NCBI RefSeq assembly: GCF_004798865.1
Contig: NW_025335269.1
Span: forward strand, 19,708,616 to 19,772,615
Length of the DNA: 64,000 bases
Source of the DNA: Varanus komodoensis
Taxonomy: Eukaryota; Chordata; Lepidosauria; Squamata; Varanidae
Reading direction: 5' to 3'
Shown: in pieces, positions 36,501 to 51,500 of the stretch
How the letters are laid out: the number at the start of each line of letters is the position of its first letter
How positions within the stretch are numbered: position 1 is the first letter of the stretch
Program-made: the position numbers and the translations under genes
Notes under the pieces: model-generated
Database searches by the model: none
What the model was told of the DNA's origin: nothing
What the model saw: the letters and a program-made list of their open reading frames with translations, nothing else

Positions 36501-39500
36501 ATATTCATGTAACATAAACTGAATATATATCCTATTTCTTGAATACGTTATTTTAGGGTTATAACTTTTTAGGCCTGGAAAATGTACATGGATCATCATT
36601 AGGAGCTAAGCAAAGTTTTATGCACACACAGGAACTTTTATTGCAGGTGCCTCTTAAATATTAGTGCCAGTGTGGATGCCTGAGTTAGACTAAGATTGGG
36701 AGACCCAGGTTTATATCTGTGCTCAGCTCTGAAGCTCACTCAGTGAATATGCCCCAGTTGCTATTTTTCAGCCCAGTTCACAGAGTTTTTGTGAAGATCA
36801 AATCAGGGTAAGGGAAAAACCATACCTTTTGAAGAGCCTCAAGTTACATAACAATTAGATCTCTTGCATTACAAGGAAGCTTCTCTTTTCCCTATTAATT
36901 ATATTGTAGAAATATTTTAAAAAGTGATTTTGCAAGCAGAGCATGCACACAATGCACAGTGAAGGGTATCCATTTTATTGTCACATAATTGCTTGGAGAT
37001 AGTATAAATTTGCATGCATTGGAGTTGGTTTCACTGTGTTAGCAGTTACTCTTTTTGGTGTTCATTTTGCTGATAAAACATCTAGGACTGGACAGGGATA
37101 TTGTGCTGTTCTTTGCAACTTTTGAGGACAAATTTGTGCTATTTAGACAAGATAAACTTGTACCTCATCCCATAAGTCAGTGAATAAACATTGCTGTTGC
37201 CTTACAGATTGCAAGCGCTGTGCATGGATTTTTCTCAGAGGGGAAAAGCTTAGAGTTCTCGCTGATAGTAGGTTCTATAAAGGCAACAAAAAGACACCAG
37301 TAATGCAACAGCATGATGTCGCTAGAATGTTTTCTTGTAGAAGTAGGTTTCCACTCGGAGGAGTAGAAAGGTTAGGGCAAAGATTAAAAACTCTAACCAT
37401 TTTATGATGTGCTACACAGTTTTTTTAAAAAATTAAGGAATTGCTGTTTGGAAGCCACTTTGTATGGCCAGAGTGTGATCCAGCTTCCATGGTGCTACCA
37501 CTGATTTCACTGATGAAAGCCAGCACCTGATCCTAATGCAAACTGTTTAATATATTTTGATGCTAAGGGGTGTGTTTAAAATGCATGTCTTGTTTCAACA
37601 CCTAAGTATATAAATGAACAGATGTTTGAAATGCATCCATCCATCAGGGAGGCAAATGGATCCAGGACTGACAATGGAACCTTGCTTTGTATATAGCACA
37701 TAGTGAAAATAGGTCAGCTGTGACAAGAATTCTGTCTTGTGGTATTAGCAGCTATGTGATTCCTTTGCTGTGTAGGTTTCCTACTTACTGTTCTTTTTCT
37801 ATTGCTTTTCCTTTGCATTTCTAGACACACAGGTGTTAGTGAAGTGGGTTTTTGTGACAACTACCATGGGATAGCCAAAAAATGTCTCTAGTATGATCCA
37901 TCTGAGCTATATATAGAATTTCCCCCATCCTGTTGTGGCAGTACCCATGCTGGAAGAAGGGGCCTATCTGGTTGGGGAACTCTGTTCCGCCACAATAATA
38001 GATCAGTGGGCCTAGGTGATTAGATTGGTGTGTGTTCTTCACCCAATAAATATTGTCATCTAATGCTCTAATTGCAGAATGTGCACATTTCAAGGTGTTA
38101 TTTCCTATACCTTTTCTATAGTAAAGTTGTGACTGTATCTGAAGAACCCATTCATCACTCACCAGCCAATAGCTTCTTAAATCAAATAAACTGACTCTTC
38201 ATTTAACTTCATAAAGTGCACGTAATAATCCAAAGTCTTTCCCTCAGCAAAATGGTTTGTGCAAGGTCGTACTTTAAACTGGAGGGAGATAACATTGCAT
38301 TTGAGGACAAGATTTGTTTGGCCAACAGCCAACATGAAGGCAAAACAATATAAAAATTAAGTTACTTAGCCAGAGGTCCCAGAAAAGCTGAGAAAGATGT
38401 CTTTAATAACAAATCTCAGATTAAAGGAAGCTGAAGTATTACAACAATAAAAAACTTAGGATATTGCTGGAATAAAAGCATGCAAAGTACTCATGCAACC
38501 ATCACACATCTTACACAGCTGGATAGCAATTTAGTGGTCATAATCCTACTTTTACTTTGTGGGAATAAAACTAGCATTAAGTCATTTGTAGATCATGTTT
38601 TGGCTTTAAAGACCCTCTCTGTCTTTAAAGGCATTTAGACCTATTGGCTTTAACAATCAAAAGGTACTTGCTTACTTTTACCTATTACTTCTCACATGTT
38701 CAGGGAACTATGTAGACTTTGCAAAGAGTTCAAAGGGCCACTGTCCCTTTCCTCCAATAACCAATTTTTTTGGTAGTTTCCTCACTTTTAAGTACCCCCT
38801 TCCATCCTAATGGGCTGAAATTACTTTTGTAAGCAAAACCTTTCATGATAAAATAGTATATTTAGTCCTGTCTTCTGCCTTTGGCTACACTCAATTTGCC
38901 TGCAGTCCCACCTACCACTGGAATGTGGCCCCTGAAAGCTTCTCTGAAAAGAAATTCAACCCGTAGGATGAAAGGGGCCCTGCATCCCTGACCTGGTGCA
39001 TATCATTGGATAGTGGAAATAAAAGCTTAGGTGGAGTGCTGCAACCAAACTCAGACAGGCAGTTCGTCACTATTCCAGTTTCTGTCATAGGAAAGTTTCC
39101 ATTTTCTTTCAGCTTATTGTTGAAGAATATCAGCAATACAAAGCAAATATAATATGGTTCAGACCCAGCTTGGAGCTACCTGCATTGTACACAGGAAGGG
39201 GTTATCATACCATATTTTTTGTTCCCCCATGTGCAACTGAGCTCTAGGCTTTGTCAGTTATAGACCCAGAAGAGGAACTTCTGTAAGTTCATATTTGGCC
39301 CATCTAATGTGATTGCAGTTCAACAACCCAAACAATTGTGCATAAAAGCAGACTTACATGGCATGGAAGATTTTCTTTGGAAAAAAATAGCACTGCAGAA
39401 AATGTTCCACCCTGGCTATGGGATCTGCTTCACAATGTCAACAAGCATGTGCCACAACTCACCGTACTTCATTTAAGCATATATGGCTAGTAACTACACC

Positions 39501-42500
39501 TGTGTGTTTGTATTCCCGAAATGTAAAATAAGGAGAGCCGTTTCCTTTGGGATTGCATTACATGAGGAAGCAGAATCCCTATGAAAATAGCCTCTGATTC
39601 CTGCTGTCCCACTAATTTCTGGTTGAAGAGGGCATTTTACATTGGGATTGTGGCTGGGGAGAGAAGCACTAAACCTTCCAGGTAGATTGCAGTCTTGATG
39701 AATGTTGGGAAGGTGAGGATGGCCAACCTGGTGTTACTTTTTTTAAAGTATGGCATGGTTTCTAACCATGCAATAAAAGTATCTTCTAGTTGGCCCTGAA
39801 TATCTTCATATTGGGAAATAGAAGGATAATTCCTGTGAAACACAAAAAACTTGTATGTTTAAGTGAAGGATGAAATCAACTCAGGGCATTTATGGTTGGA
39901 TTTGGTAATGCTTTCGTAGTTCCACCGAGTTTTCACTCTCTGTAAAACTTGTACTGTCTTTCTTCTGTTATTGACCCATATAAACTGTGGAATATGTTTT
40001 ATATGTCACTATACTTTAAAAGAAAAAAGCTTAAATCATCTTCCTAAGAAGGCATAACTGAAGGTATCTCACCTTGAATTTTTTCTTGGAAAGGTCCATT
40101 GCACATGTCAGCCAGTATAATTTCACAGACAATATTCTGAGATAGCTGTGGTGATTGTATACCCTCTGCATCCAAAGTTCCACAACAGATCCCTTTACAG
40201 TAGCTTCAATATGCACTTGCATCAAAACTGAAAATGAGACAATGGGAAGAAATAGCTTGTTCATATAAATATCTGAACATGTGCACAGAGAGAGAGCTGA
40301 AGTCTTATCCAAACTTATTTTTCATGCATTTTCCCCCAGATGGAGAATTTACCCACCTGAAAGTTCTTTCACAGACCATTGTCTTGCTTCAATATGGTCA
40401 AATTGAAAATTGTTGTTGTGCTTCCTGTATCCTCTGAAACGAATTGTCCTAATGTGTATTTAATAAGATAATTCTTCTTTAGTTAATGCAGCATTTCCCT
40501 GTGACAGAGGTGAATTACCACCCCTTTCTTGATTGCCCTTGAATAATACTTTGGATCTGTAGGGATGCTGAAGAAAGAAAGGTGAATGAGGTTGTGCATC
40601 TCTGCATTGATTTGTAGGTACTGGAACTGTCACCAGTGTGACTCTGCTGGGACGTGAGAGATCGAGAGCTTTCAACAGCACCATGGCGACAACCAAACTG
40701 AGACGAATGAGGGAGTAAGTCTCCTGTTTAAATGTTAGCAGTCAACAACAATGCTGGCTTTTGCATGACAGTAAAATAAAAATAACTTTGATCCAAGAAT
40801 ATTCATTTACATCCAAATGCCTTTATGTATCAGCAGGGAGTAAGCAGTTGCCTTTTGCATCAGAATCTTTTCCCTAACTTTGTTTAGTATAAATAATTTC
40901 TTTTGAAGTGGGGCACCTTGTCAGTCTCTGCAGAAGTAGTTACTCTTTGTTTTCATATTATAAAGTAAGTGCAGATTTTATCAATCAGCCATAAATATTC
41001 ATATTCGAAACACTTGCTTTTTTGCCTGCTTTCCTTGGCCCTTATTTTTCACTTCCTTCCAAAGGATTCTTTATTATGCATCAACTCAAATAAGAATTTC
41101 CTTAAGGTATACTCAGCTTTTCAAAACTGCCTAAAATAATCTACCACTTTACTTCAACTTAGTTTCAGCTCCAAACTCTCATAGGTCTTGTACACAAAAT
41201 AGTGATGGAGGGTTCTTCATTATACATGAACAAATCAGGTCCATGTGTAGAACGATGCACATAAGAACCAGGCAATGTATATATTTTAATTGTTATTGTT
41301 TTAATTTATTGTGTATTTTATTTTATGCTGTGAGCCGCCCTGAGGCTTTGGCAAGGGGCGGCATAGAAATGTTTTAATAAATAAATAAATAAATAAAATA
41401 AACTGATGAACAGATTGTCTGCATATAAGAAAATGGCAAATTTCATCATGTTCTGTGCCAAAAGGATTTTTTAACATTTCTTATGGGTTTTAAACACCAC
41501 CCAATAAAATTCCTTCTAGAGTCCTGTTTTGTATTTTAGTTATTTCAAACAAGCTCTTGGTGAAAATAAGCAATAGAAATTCTGTGAAATGATACATCAA
41601 CTTCATGTCACTTTGTTCATAGCACTCTTTGAGTGAGCTACCCATAGATTCCCATGGTTCCTATGATGACCCTCTTGTGAGTTCTAAATGAACCATTGGA
41701 ATTACTGATGTGGTAGATACATTTATGATAGACTGAGTAAGTAATTGTAACAATATTTAAAACAATTAATTTATTTTACATAATGAGTGATAAATCTGTA
41801 ATATTTTGTGTGACTTTGATTCAAATTTGTTTTTAGTCAGTATGGGTTGTCCCTTAGCATACAGATTTTCTTTTCTTTACCTCTGTTTGTGTTACAGCCA
41901 GGTAAATGAATGAACACAGGTTTTTGCCATTTTTCAATAAGTTTAACACAATAGGGAAACTTCTGTGTACTCTTTCTTTTACGGGGAAAAGTGCAAGTGT
42001 GCAAAAGGGGGAGGAATTAAGGATATAAATGGCTCTAATCAGAAGGTGTAGTTGCAAAATCAAATGTGTGAAATAGCAAGCCAAATACATGATATTAAGA
42101 CATAGCAATATAAAACAATTCACACTATTACAAGTGGCAGTTTTCTGTATTGTTATACTGTGGACTGTGATTTTTTAAATCGGATTTTACAGCTTTAGGT
42201 TGTATATATCGTTGGTAGCCTGCTTAGAGAGTCTTTGGACTATTATAGCAGAATATAAGTTGAATAATATTAATAATAATATAACCAGTGCAAGAAACAC
42301 CTAACTCAAAGAGTTGCAATGAATTCTGGAATATGTTGGGAAACGGTTTGTGAAATGGCTTTCAGAAGTTATAAAAGTTTTGCACAAGTAATGTGATTCA
42401 TTAGATAAAATCTCATACATTTTGCTGCTATTACAGTAGAACTCTTTAACTATGAGTTAAAATCCTATCAACAGAATTGGAGAAGCCCATTTGTTATTCA

Positions 42501-45500
42501 TTCACCAAATCCTGTTGTACTAGCTGTTAATGAATATCTGGAAATCATGGGAAAAGATGCAAAATATAAGAGACAAATAAGCACAATTGAAAGGATATTC
42601 TTCAGTGTATTTCATCCTGGATATTGTTTTATCCCAATGTTATAGTGTAAACAAGGAAAGGAATATTCTCCCCTTGCTTCAGGGTGGACAGCTGTTGGTC
42701 CTCCAGTTGTTGTTGGACAGCAACTTCGTAAGCCCTAGCCAGGAATGCTGGGATGTATAAGACTTTATGGCTGTCTGAACCTACGTAGGATTGCACCCTA
42801 AATCTCTTATATTTTGCCAAATACAAGAGTACTATGCTTAAATCTTCCCAAAGCCATCAGTATAACTATTACTGGGCGGGAATATACATCTTATCCTATT
42901 AGTTGTTATTAGCAATCTTATGATTGAAAAATAGGGATTTTGTACTGTTTAAGATCCCATCATTTTTTTTGTCTGCCTTTATTCTTGAGACTCATTCATA
43001 GCTTCATGATTTGGGTTTAGTGTACACTTGACTAAAGAATAATGGGAGTTATACAGAATAGGCATTTATAATGTTTGCTTTCAGTGATGAAAACAAAAGA
43101 AATAAAAGCAGTAAAAGGAAGAAAGTGACTCTAAATACTTAGTGCTTCATGTTCTTGTACAAAGAAACCTAAGAATATATACAGGAAGTCATAGTTTAAT
43201 AGCAATGAACTTTACATTGTGATTTAAAAATTAAAATAAAATAGATAGGTAAAATAGAAACACTTTCATGGGCCAACATTTAAGTAAATTAAAATCTTGC
43301 AGCACAGCAGTGAATGCCTCTCATGCAGCCTCCAGTGTCTTCCACTCAGCAGCATGCCTGGATCAGGCAGAAGGCTTCATCATTACCTGCTGAGTGTAAG
43401 TAAAAATTGTCTTTCAGAAATGACAAAAAAAAAAGACATTTGGTGATATTTTTGTTCTGCCATCATGAATGGCCATGTCATTATTGCTTAAGATTCATGA
43501 GGGTTATGTATATAAAACTCCTGTGCATGTGATGTTGGCATCAAATGCATGATTTCTTTTAAAAATTCAAAAAGAAAGGTCATATTGAAGTAATTGATTG
43601 AGCACTGCATGGTCTTTAAGACTGACAGCCAAGCAAAGAAAAACTCTGCATTTCTCTCATGAATTGGCATAGAGTCCCTGCGAAAGTTGAAGGCTTCAAT
43701 CTCATATATACTTACTAGGAAGTCAAGCCCCACTGAATGAAACCATACTTTCTCCTGAGGAGACAAAGCATGTGTGCTGTAAACTAATCTCATGACTTTC
43801 TAAATGGCTCAGATGTGGCCATTTCCCCCTCACCATTATTTTCAAAGGAAATTTTGCCACTGATTTCAGTGGAACTATTTATTTTCTATATTGCCCAACA
43901 GCTGGAGCTCTCTGGACAGCTGTTTAGCCACTTATACATTCTCTTTACCAGTCAGAGAAGAGAAAAGGTTAAATACAAATGCTCTTTTTCTATTAGCAGA
44001 TTTTGTATCATAATCTAAAGAGCCCCTAAATTGGAACCCATCAGACAGATCACATGTCTTTATAGATTTTTCACATTATTTAACTGAATAAATTTCATAG
44101 TGCACAAGATCTTCAGTAGTATTTCTAATGTGAGCTGGCAGAACTTTGGAAACAGCAAATGATCCCACAGAGCTGCCACCCTACTTAGGAATGTCCTGCT
44201 AATCAAGGTGAAGGCTGACATCAGCTCAGTTTATTTCACTCAATAATGGTGAATTGGCCCACGTCTACCCATATATGACCACAGAAAGGGCCAGAAGACA
44301 GGCACTGGCCATTTTTTCCCCTCCCTTTGGGGAGGTGAAGGTGAGGGATGAAGGTGAGGGACCCAATTCTGAGAGATTCGAAGGAGTGTCCTTGGATCCA
44401 GCCTGTATTGTTTAATGTAATTTTATTAATGTATTTTGTGATTATGTATAAAGTACCTTGGACAATTTTGTTTCCTAAAAGGTGGGATATAAATAACTGC
44501 ATTAACACTTACTGACAAACAGATAGGAGCTTTTACCATGAGCTGTCAGTTTTGGCAGTTGGAGTGTTACCAGCTGATACTTACAGTAAACTACAGTCTG
44601 CAATGCAGACCAAGTGTTTACACAGAGTCAAACATTATTTGAAGGGGGAGGTTGATATATAGCATACATTTCTTGTATTCAGCTTCACTGAATTGTATCT
44701 GCTGCTTTATTGCCTAACTATTTAATTTGGTCTCCTTCATGGATCACTGCCTTGTCGTAGGGGCTTGCGTAGCTCAATGACGCTATGAGCTATGCCATGC
44801 AGGGCCACCCAAGATGGACAGGTCATAGCAGAGAGCTCTGACAAAACGTGATCCACTGGAGAAGGAAATAGCAACCCATTCCAGTATCTTTGCCATGAAA
44901 ACCCCATGGACAGCACCAAAAGGCAAAAAGATATGACACTGGAAGATGAGCCCCTCAGGTCGGAAGGTGTCCAATATGCTACTGGGGAGGAGCGGAGGAC
45001 TAGTACTAGTAGCACCAGAAAGAATGAAGCGACTGGGTCAAAGCCAAAAGGACACTCAGTTGCAGATGTATCTGGTGGTGAAAGGAGAGTCCGATGCTGT
45101 AAAGATCTATACTCCATAGGAACCTGGAATGTAAGATCCATGAATCAGGGCAAGCTAGATGTGGTCAAACAAGAGATGACAAGACTGAACATCAACATCT
45201 TAGGAATCAGTGAACTAAAATGGACAGGAATGGATTTAATTCAGATGACCATCAGGTATACTACTGTGGGCAAGGATCCCTCAGAAGAAATGGAGTAGCC
45301 TTCATAGTCAATAAAAGAGTAGGAAAAGCAGTACTGGGATACAAGCTCTAAAATGACAGAATGATCTCAGTTCGAATCCAAGGAAAACCATTCAGCATCA
45401 CAATAGTCCAAGTCTGTGCCCCAGCCACTGGTGCTGAAGAGGCTGAAGTTGACCAGTTCTATGAAGGCCTACAACACCTTCTAGAATTAACACAAAAAAA

Positions 45501-48500
45501 TGATGTCCTTATCATCATGGGGGATTTGGCTAAAGTAGGAAGCCAAAAGATAACTGGAATAACAGGCAAGTTTGGCCTTGGAGTCCAAAATGAAACAGGG
45601 CACAGGCTGGTAGAATTTTGTCAAGAAAATACGATGTCATAGCAAACACTCTTTTCCAACAACCCAAGAGACAACTCTACACATGGACATCACCAGACGG
45701 TCAACACAGAAATCAGATCAACTATGTGCTCTGCAGCCAAAGATGGAGAAGCTCTATACAGTCAGTAAAAACTAGACCAGGAGCTGACTGTGGCTCAGAT
45801 CATGAGCTTCTTGTTGCAAAATTTANNNNNNNNNNNNNNNNNNNNNNNNNNNNNNNNNNNNNNNNNNNNNNNNNNNNNNNNNNNNNNNNNNNNNNNNNNN
45901 NNNNNNNNNNNNNNNNNNNNNNNNNTAAATTGAAGAAAGTAGGGAAAAGCACTAGGCCACTCAGGTATGACCTAAATCATATCCCTGATGAATCTACAGT
46001 AGAGGTGACAAATAGATTTAAGGAATTAGATCTGATAGACAGAGTGCCTGAAGAACTATGGACGGAGGTTAGCAACATTGTACAAGAGGTAGCAACTAAA
46101 ACCATCCCAAAGAAAAATAAATGCAAGAAAGCAAAATGGCTGTCTGACGAAGCTTTACAAATAGCTGAGGAAAGAAGCAAAAGGCAAGGGAGAAAGAGAA
46201 AGATATACCCAATTGAATGCAGAATCCCAGAGAATAGCTAGAAGAGATCAGAATGCCTTCTTAAATGAACAGTGCAAAGAAATAGAAGAAAACAATACAA
46301 TAGGGAGGACCAGAGATCTCTTCAAGAAAATTGGAGATATGAAGGGAATGTTTCATGCAAAGATGGGCATGATAAAGGACCAAAATGGCAGGGACCTAAC
46401 AGAGGCAGAAGAGATTAAGAAGAGATGGCAAGATTACACAGAGGAACTATACAAGAAAGAACTTAATGTCCCTGATAACCACGATGGGGTGGTCACTGAC
46501 CTTGAGCCAGACATCCTGGAATGTGAAGTCAAATGGGTCTTAGGAAGTCTGAGCAACAACAATGCTAGTGGAGGTGACAGTATTCCAGCTGAGCTATTCA
46601 AAATCTTAAAAGACGATGCAGTAAAAGTGCTACACTCAATATGCCATCAAATTTGGAAAACTCAGCAGTGGCCACAGGATTGGAAAAGGTCAGTTTACAT
46701 TCTGATCCCAAAGAAGGGCAATGCCAAAGAATGTTCAAACTACCGCACCATTGCACTCATTTCACATGCTAGCAAAGTTATGCTCAAAATCCTACAAGCT
46801 AGGCTCCAGCAGTATGTGGACCAAGAACTACCAGAAGTACAGGCAGGGTTTTGAAGAGGGAGAGGAACTAGAGATCAAATTGCCAACATATGTTGGATCA
46901 TGGAGAAAGCTAGGGAGTTCCAGAAACACATCTGCTTCATTGACTATGCTAAAGCCTTTGATTGTGTGGATCACAACAAATTGTGGCAAGGTATTAAAGA
47001 GATGGGAGTACCAGACCATCTTATTTGTCTCTTGAGAAACCTATATGTGGATCAAGAAGCAACAATGAGAACTGGACACGGAACCACTGATTGGTTCAAA
47101 ATTGAGAAAGGAGTTCGGCAAGGCTGTATACTGTCGCCCCGTCTATTTAATTTATATGCAGAGCACATCATGAGAAAGGCGGGGCTAGATGAATCACAAG
47201 TTGGAATTAAGATTGCTGGGAGAAATATCAACAACCTCAGATACGCAGATAATACCACTCTCATGGCAGAAAGTGAAGAGGAACTAAAGAGCCTCTTGAT
47301 GCAGGTGAAGGAGGAGAGTGCAAAAGTTGGCTTAAAACTCAACATTGAGAAAACTAAGATCATGGCATCCGGTCCTCTCACTTCCTGGCAAATAGATAGG
47401 GAAGAAATGGAGGTAGTGACAGATTTTATTTTCCTGGGCTCCAAGATCACCGCAGATGGGGACTGCAGCCAAGAAATTAAGAGACTCTTGCTCTTGAGGA
47501 AGAAAGCTATGGCAAATCTAGACAGCATACTAAAAAGCAGAGACAACACCCTGCCAACAAAAGTGCGTATAGTCAAGGCTAGGGTTTTCCCAGTTGCAAT
47601 GTATGGCTGTGAAAGCTGGACCATAAGGAAGGCTGAGCACCAAAGGATTGAGGCTTTTGAATTGTGGTGCTGGAGGAGACTCCTGTGAGTCCCTTGGACT
47701 GCAAGGCACTCAAACCAGTCAGTCCCAGAGGAGATCAACCCTGACTGCTCTTTAGAAGGCCAGATACTGAAGATGAAACTCAAATATTTTGGCCACCTAA
47801 TGAGAAGGAAGGACTCCCTGGAGAAGAGCCTAATGCTGGGAACAATAGATGGCAAAAGAAGGGGATGGCAGAGGATGAGGTGGCTAGATGGAGTCACTGA
47901 AGCAGTCAGCATGAGCTTAAGTGGACTCCGGGGGATGGTGGAGGACAGGAAGGCCTGGAGGAATGTGTTTCATGGGGTCGCGATGGGTCGGACATGACTT
48001 TGTGACTAACAACAACAACATTTAATTTGGTAATATTCCTCTTTGCTTGTTTGAATTTCATTGCCATGAATATTTTTTCTTGTTTGTTTTTATTTCACTG
48101 TGCAATACTGAATTTTCCAAATCAGTAATAATGTTAAGCTTGAAGCAATCTATAGCATAGCAGAGGGTGCTGACATTCTCTGGGCAACAGGTTTTGCCTG
48201 GGAGGTTTCCAGTGCCAGCACATCAGTTCCTTGCTGACTCATGTACTATCACACTTAATTACATGGCCTGAATAGCAACAAAACTGCTATAGGCATGCAT
48301 CTGATAAGAGGAGAATGCTACAGAGAACTTGACTAAGAGAGTAATCCTATGCCCCCTAGACATTGTCTAGGGACCCTTGGGTGCAAGGGAGTTGGGATGC
48401 AGGAGCCATAGGATGCTAGGTGGTAGACAGAGCTACAACCTTGGAAGGAGGAATTCCCTATGCTTACCACCCCCCAGCACGTCTGACCTTCATTGTGAGG

Positions 48501-51500
48501 AAGACAAAGTAGAAAGATAGATGGGGAAGTGACAGTGGGTGGGGAAAGAAGAGGAGAGGTGGATCCAAAGACCACTCATTTGCCATCCGAGCTCTTGGCA
48601 AGTTGAGTGCATTAGATATGCTTAGCGCTCCATCCCTCCGTCCATCCAAACTGTGAATTTGAAGGACAATTTCAAGGATATGATGAAAAGCTTGTTTAAG
48701 ATGAGAATTTGGCAACATCTGTTGGGTGATGTCATATTTCTACTTTGGACATATACTCAGCCAAAAGCACTTTCACATAACAAATTGATGAAATTACAAC
48801 CTTGGTAGTAATGGCAAAATGGTTGTGGTACCATTGAAAAGATTAGCTATGTTACACTTGATCTTAGCAAAAAGACCAAGAAGATTACACCCTGATGCAC
48901 CCAGGGGGACGGGTGGCTGGCTGAACCAGCAAGTTGAGGTGTTTAAAAAAAAACAAAACTTCAGCAACTTCAAATATGGGGTATACTAATCCTAGAAATG
49001 GGTTATGGGAATTCTGCTAGCTGTCCCCCATGGAACACCCATTCTTTTCCTATAGACAAAAACAAACATACAAAAGCATAGGAGCACATGTTCATACTGC
49101 TTTTGCCCTATATTGGCTGCTGTGTGTGAATGAATAACACTTGCAAAACAAAAAAGTTTTCTAGAACAGTCACAAGCCCGAGCCAAAAGTTTCTGGGTGA
49201 ATTCTATAAGATTTATTCTATAGACCTAATGGATCAGTGCAGAAGTTCTACCTTCCATCTCTATTCAAATACCTTCTATACTTTCAGCACCGGGAGGTTT
49301 ATTCTATTACACAAATGACAAATTGGTCACTTATTAATTATCTTAACCTTTGCACTTCAGGTATATGTGAAACATATTCTAAGGTAAAAATCCTGGATCT
49401 GTATACTGAACTGGGATCCTGATACAACTCACTAATTTTAATGCAAAAAATTTGATGAACTTGAATGAAGTTTTGAATTGCATTAAGCTCTAGTAATCTC
49501 TGATAATACAATAGCTCCTTAAAGTTTAAGTAAGACCACTTGGGGATTTTAATCCATTTCCTATTTGATATGGACCTCAGCTAAGAATGATGTCACTACA
49601 GTTTACTTATGTCTGAAACCTATTGCACCACAGAGACCATGAACTAAAATTCCAATTTGATAAAGCTTATGACACCTTTTTAATAAAGTACTGAAGCCTT
49701 CTCCATTTGATGCCATCCAGATATTTTAGGCTACAACTCACAATATTCCTGACTATGTTTTTATTCACTAGGACTGATAATGGTTAGTTGGAAAACTGAT
49801 GTAGTGTATTTCCCTTCACAGAACCTAGAAATGAAAGCCCAAATCAAGGGCTCTACCTGGGGCAAATGCAGGCTGCACCAGCTGCAATCAAGATACGTCA
49901 TCAAAATAGTTGGCCTAAGCACATGTTTAAAGTACAGTTCTAGTAATGTTGTCAGTCATTGGTGCATCTAAGGTTTCCACAAGATCAAAATCCCCAAATT
50001 GCATGTTATATTCATCCCAGTATTCTTTCGGTAGCAAATTGGTTATTTGAATGTAAAATGTGGGAGAGGGATAATGTTATAGAAAGGGGGCTACATATAC
50101 TATCTAAATATTGTCATGCTGCTCTTCTTCACACAATTGAATGCTGAGTGAGCATTCCAGTGCAAACTTTGCATAAGATTAAAACAACAACAAAGCGAAA
50201 TCTTCTAAAATTACAGGGGAATACAGTGGCAAATAGCCTGCTTTGTTTCTTGCTGAATTTCTTTAAAACCAGTATGTTATAGCTAGATTTCATAGTGGAA
50301 TGCGGTGCACAACTAAAGAACTTGGCTTATGCATGATAAATGAATAACATCTGTGAGATCCTAAAGTATATATTAACATGCTATCCATAAATTTGTTTGA
50401 TTATATTTCCTGTACCCCAAGTTATGTTTAACACTTGCACAGACTTTGTGAATGTCGTTATTTTTGCAACAGCAGAGGATACACTGGATAATGTTCTCTC
50501 TGATGGTACAGATGAAAGGTTACTGTTGCTTTCTATCAAACACATAAGCACACTTTCATCCTCACCTTATTATTCTGATGCTTCGTATTGTCCTCCACTG
50601 TGATATATAATTGGTTCACTGGCTACAGCAAATCTTTTTATCCTTGGTAGCAAATTAAAGTATATTTTTTCAAAGGGTATTTTTCAGGAATGGGGGCTGG
50701 GAGGGCTTCCTTCAAATGCAGAAAAACTGTAGGTAAATGTTGTGGAATGAGTAAAGAACACTGCAGAAAATGGCCCACCTCCATGTATCCCCCTCTTCTG
50801 CTTCATGAATGGTTCATAGGCATTCATGCAGATAAGAAAAATGCTCAGGTATTTTAAAATCAAATAATGTGTACTTGCTATAAGTCCTCGTGGCATTCAC
50901 ATTCCAAATGCTGCTTGGGTAGTGGCTGGGTACAGACAGAAATGTTTGTACAATTGTACTTCACACCCAGTCAACATTTGTACAAGTTCCCACCAAAGCG
51001 CCCATTGAAAATGGAAGTAAATTCAGCCCCACAATACAGACCTTTTTCTGGTATTGTTGAACAAAATTATCCTACATTACACAAATCCAATGCTAACCTC
51101 AGTATTTATGTGTACATATTAGCAATCAGATGTGTAAAAGGATGCTTGACAAAAGCATGGTAGTAGTAATAAGACACATTTTTTTTATCAGACTGAACCT
51201 ATCAAAGCTTTTGACAACAAATAATACTTTATCCTTACAAATCCTTTTCTAATCTGCACTGACCTAGAGTTCATTTGGTGATCCAAAGCCATCAGGTCAG
51301 TGAAGGCTAATTTACATTGTGGTACTTGCTAGATGCAATTTCTGTGATCACTGCCTGCTGTTGAGGAGTGCCATTTTCTGCTTTCTGTATAGCCTGATCC
51401 TGCCTAATTTTGGAAGCTAAGCAGGGTGGGTTTGGCTGAAATCTGGATGGGTGACTTAAATGTTGTGAATCACCCAGAGAGCTTTGGATATGGGTACTAT

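Larger units (their letters stand above)
40715..44719 (+). other. NEK11 intron, left of BovB
   Basis: It holds an L2 tail (41275-41402), a foldback fragment (42690-42760), and LINE-type tails at 42215-42285 and 44445-44500. The remainder is unidentified. Confidence 0.5.

Noticed and set aside
47052-47912. 286-residue minus-strand open frame opposite BovB
   Set aside because: It is a shadow frame of the BovB reverse transcriptase on the other strand, with no protein-like motifs of its own.
48887-48905. GATGCACCCAGGGGG as the U2 snRNA 3' end
   Set aside because: It is in the opposite orientation to the U2 fragment and too short to mean anything.
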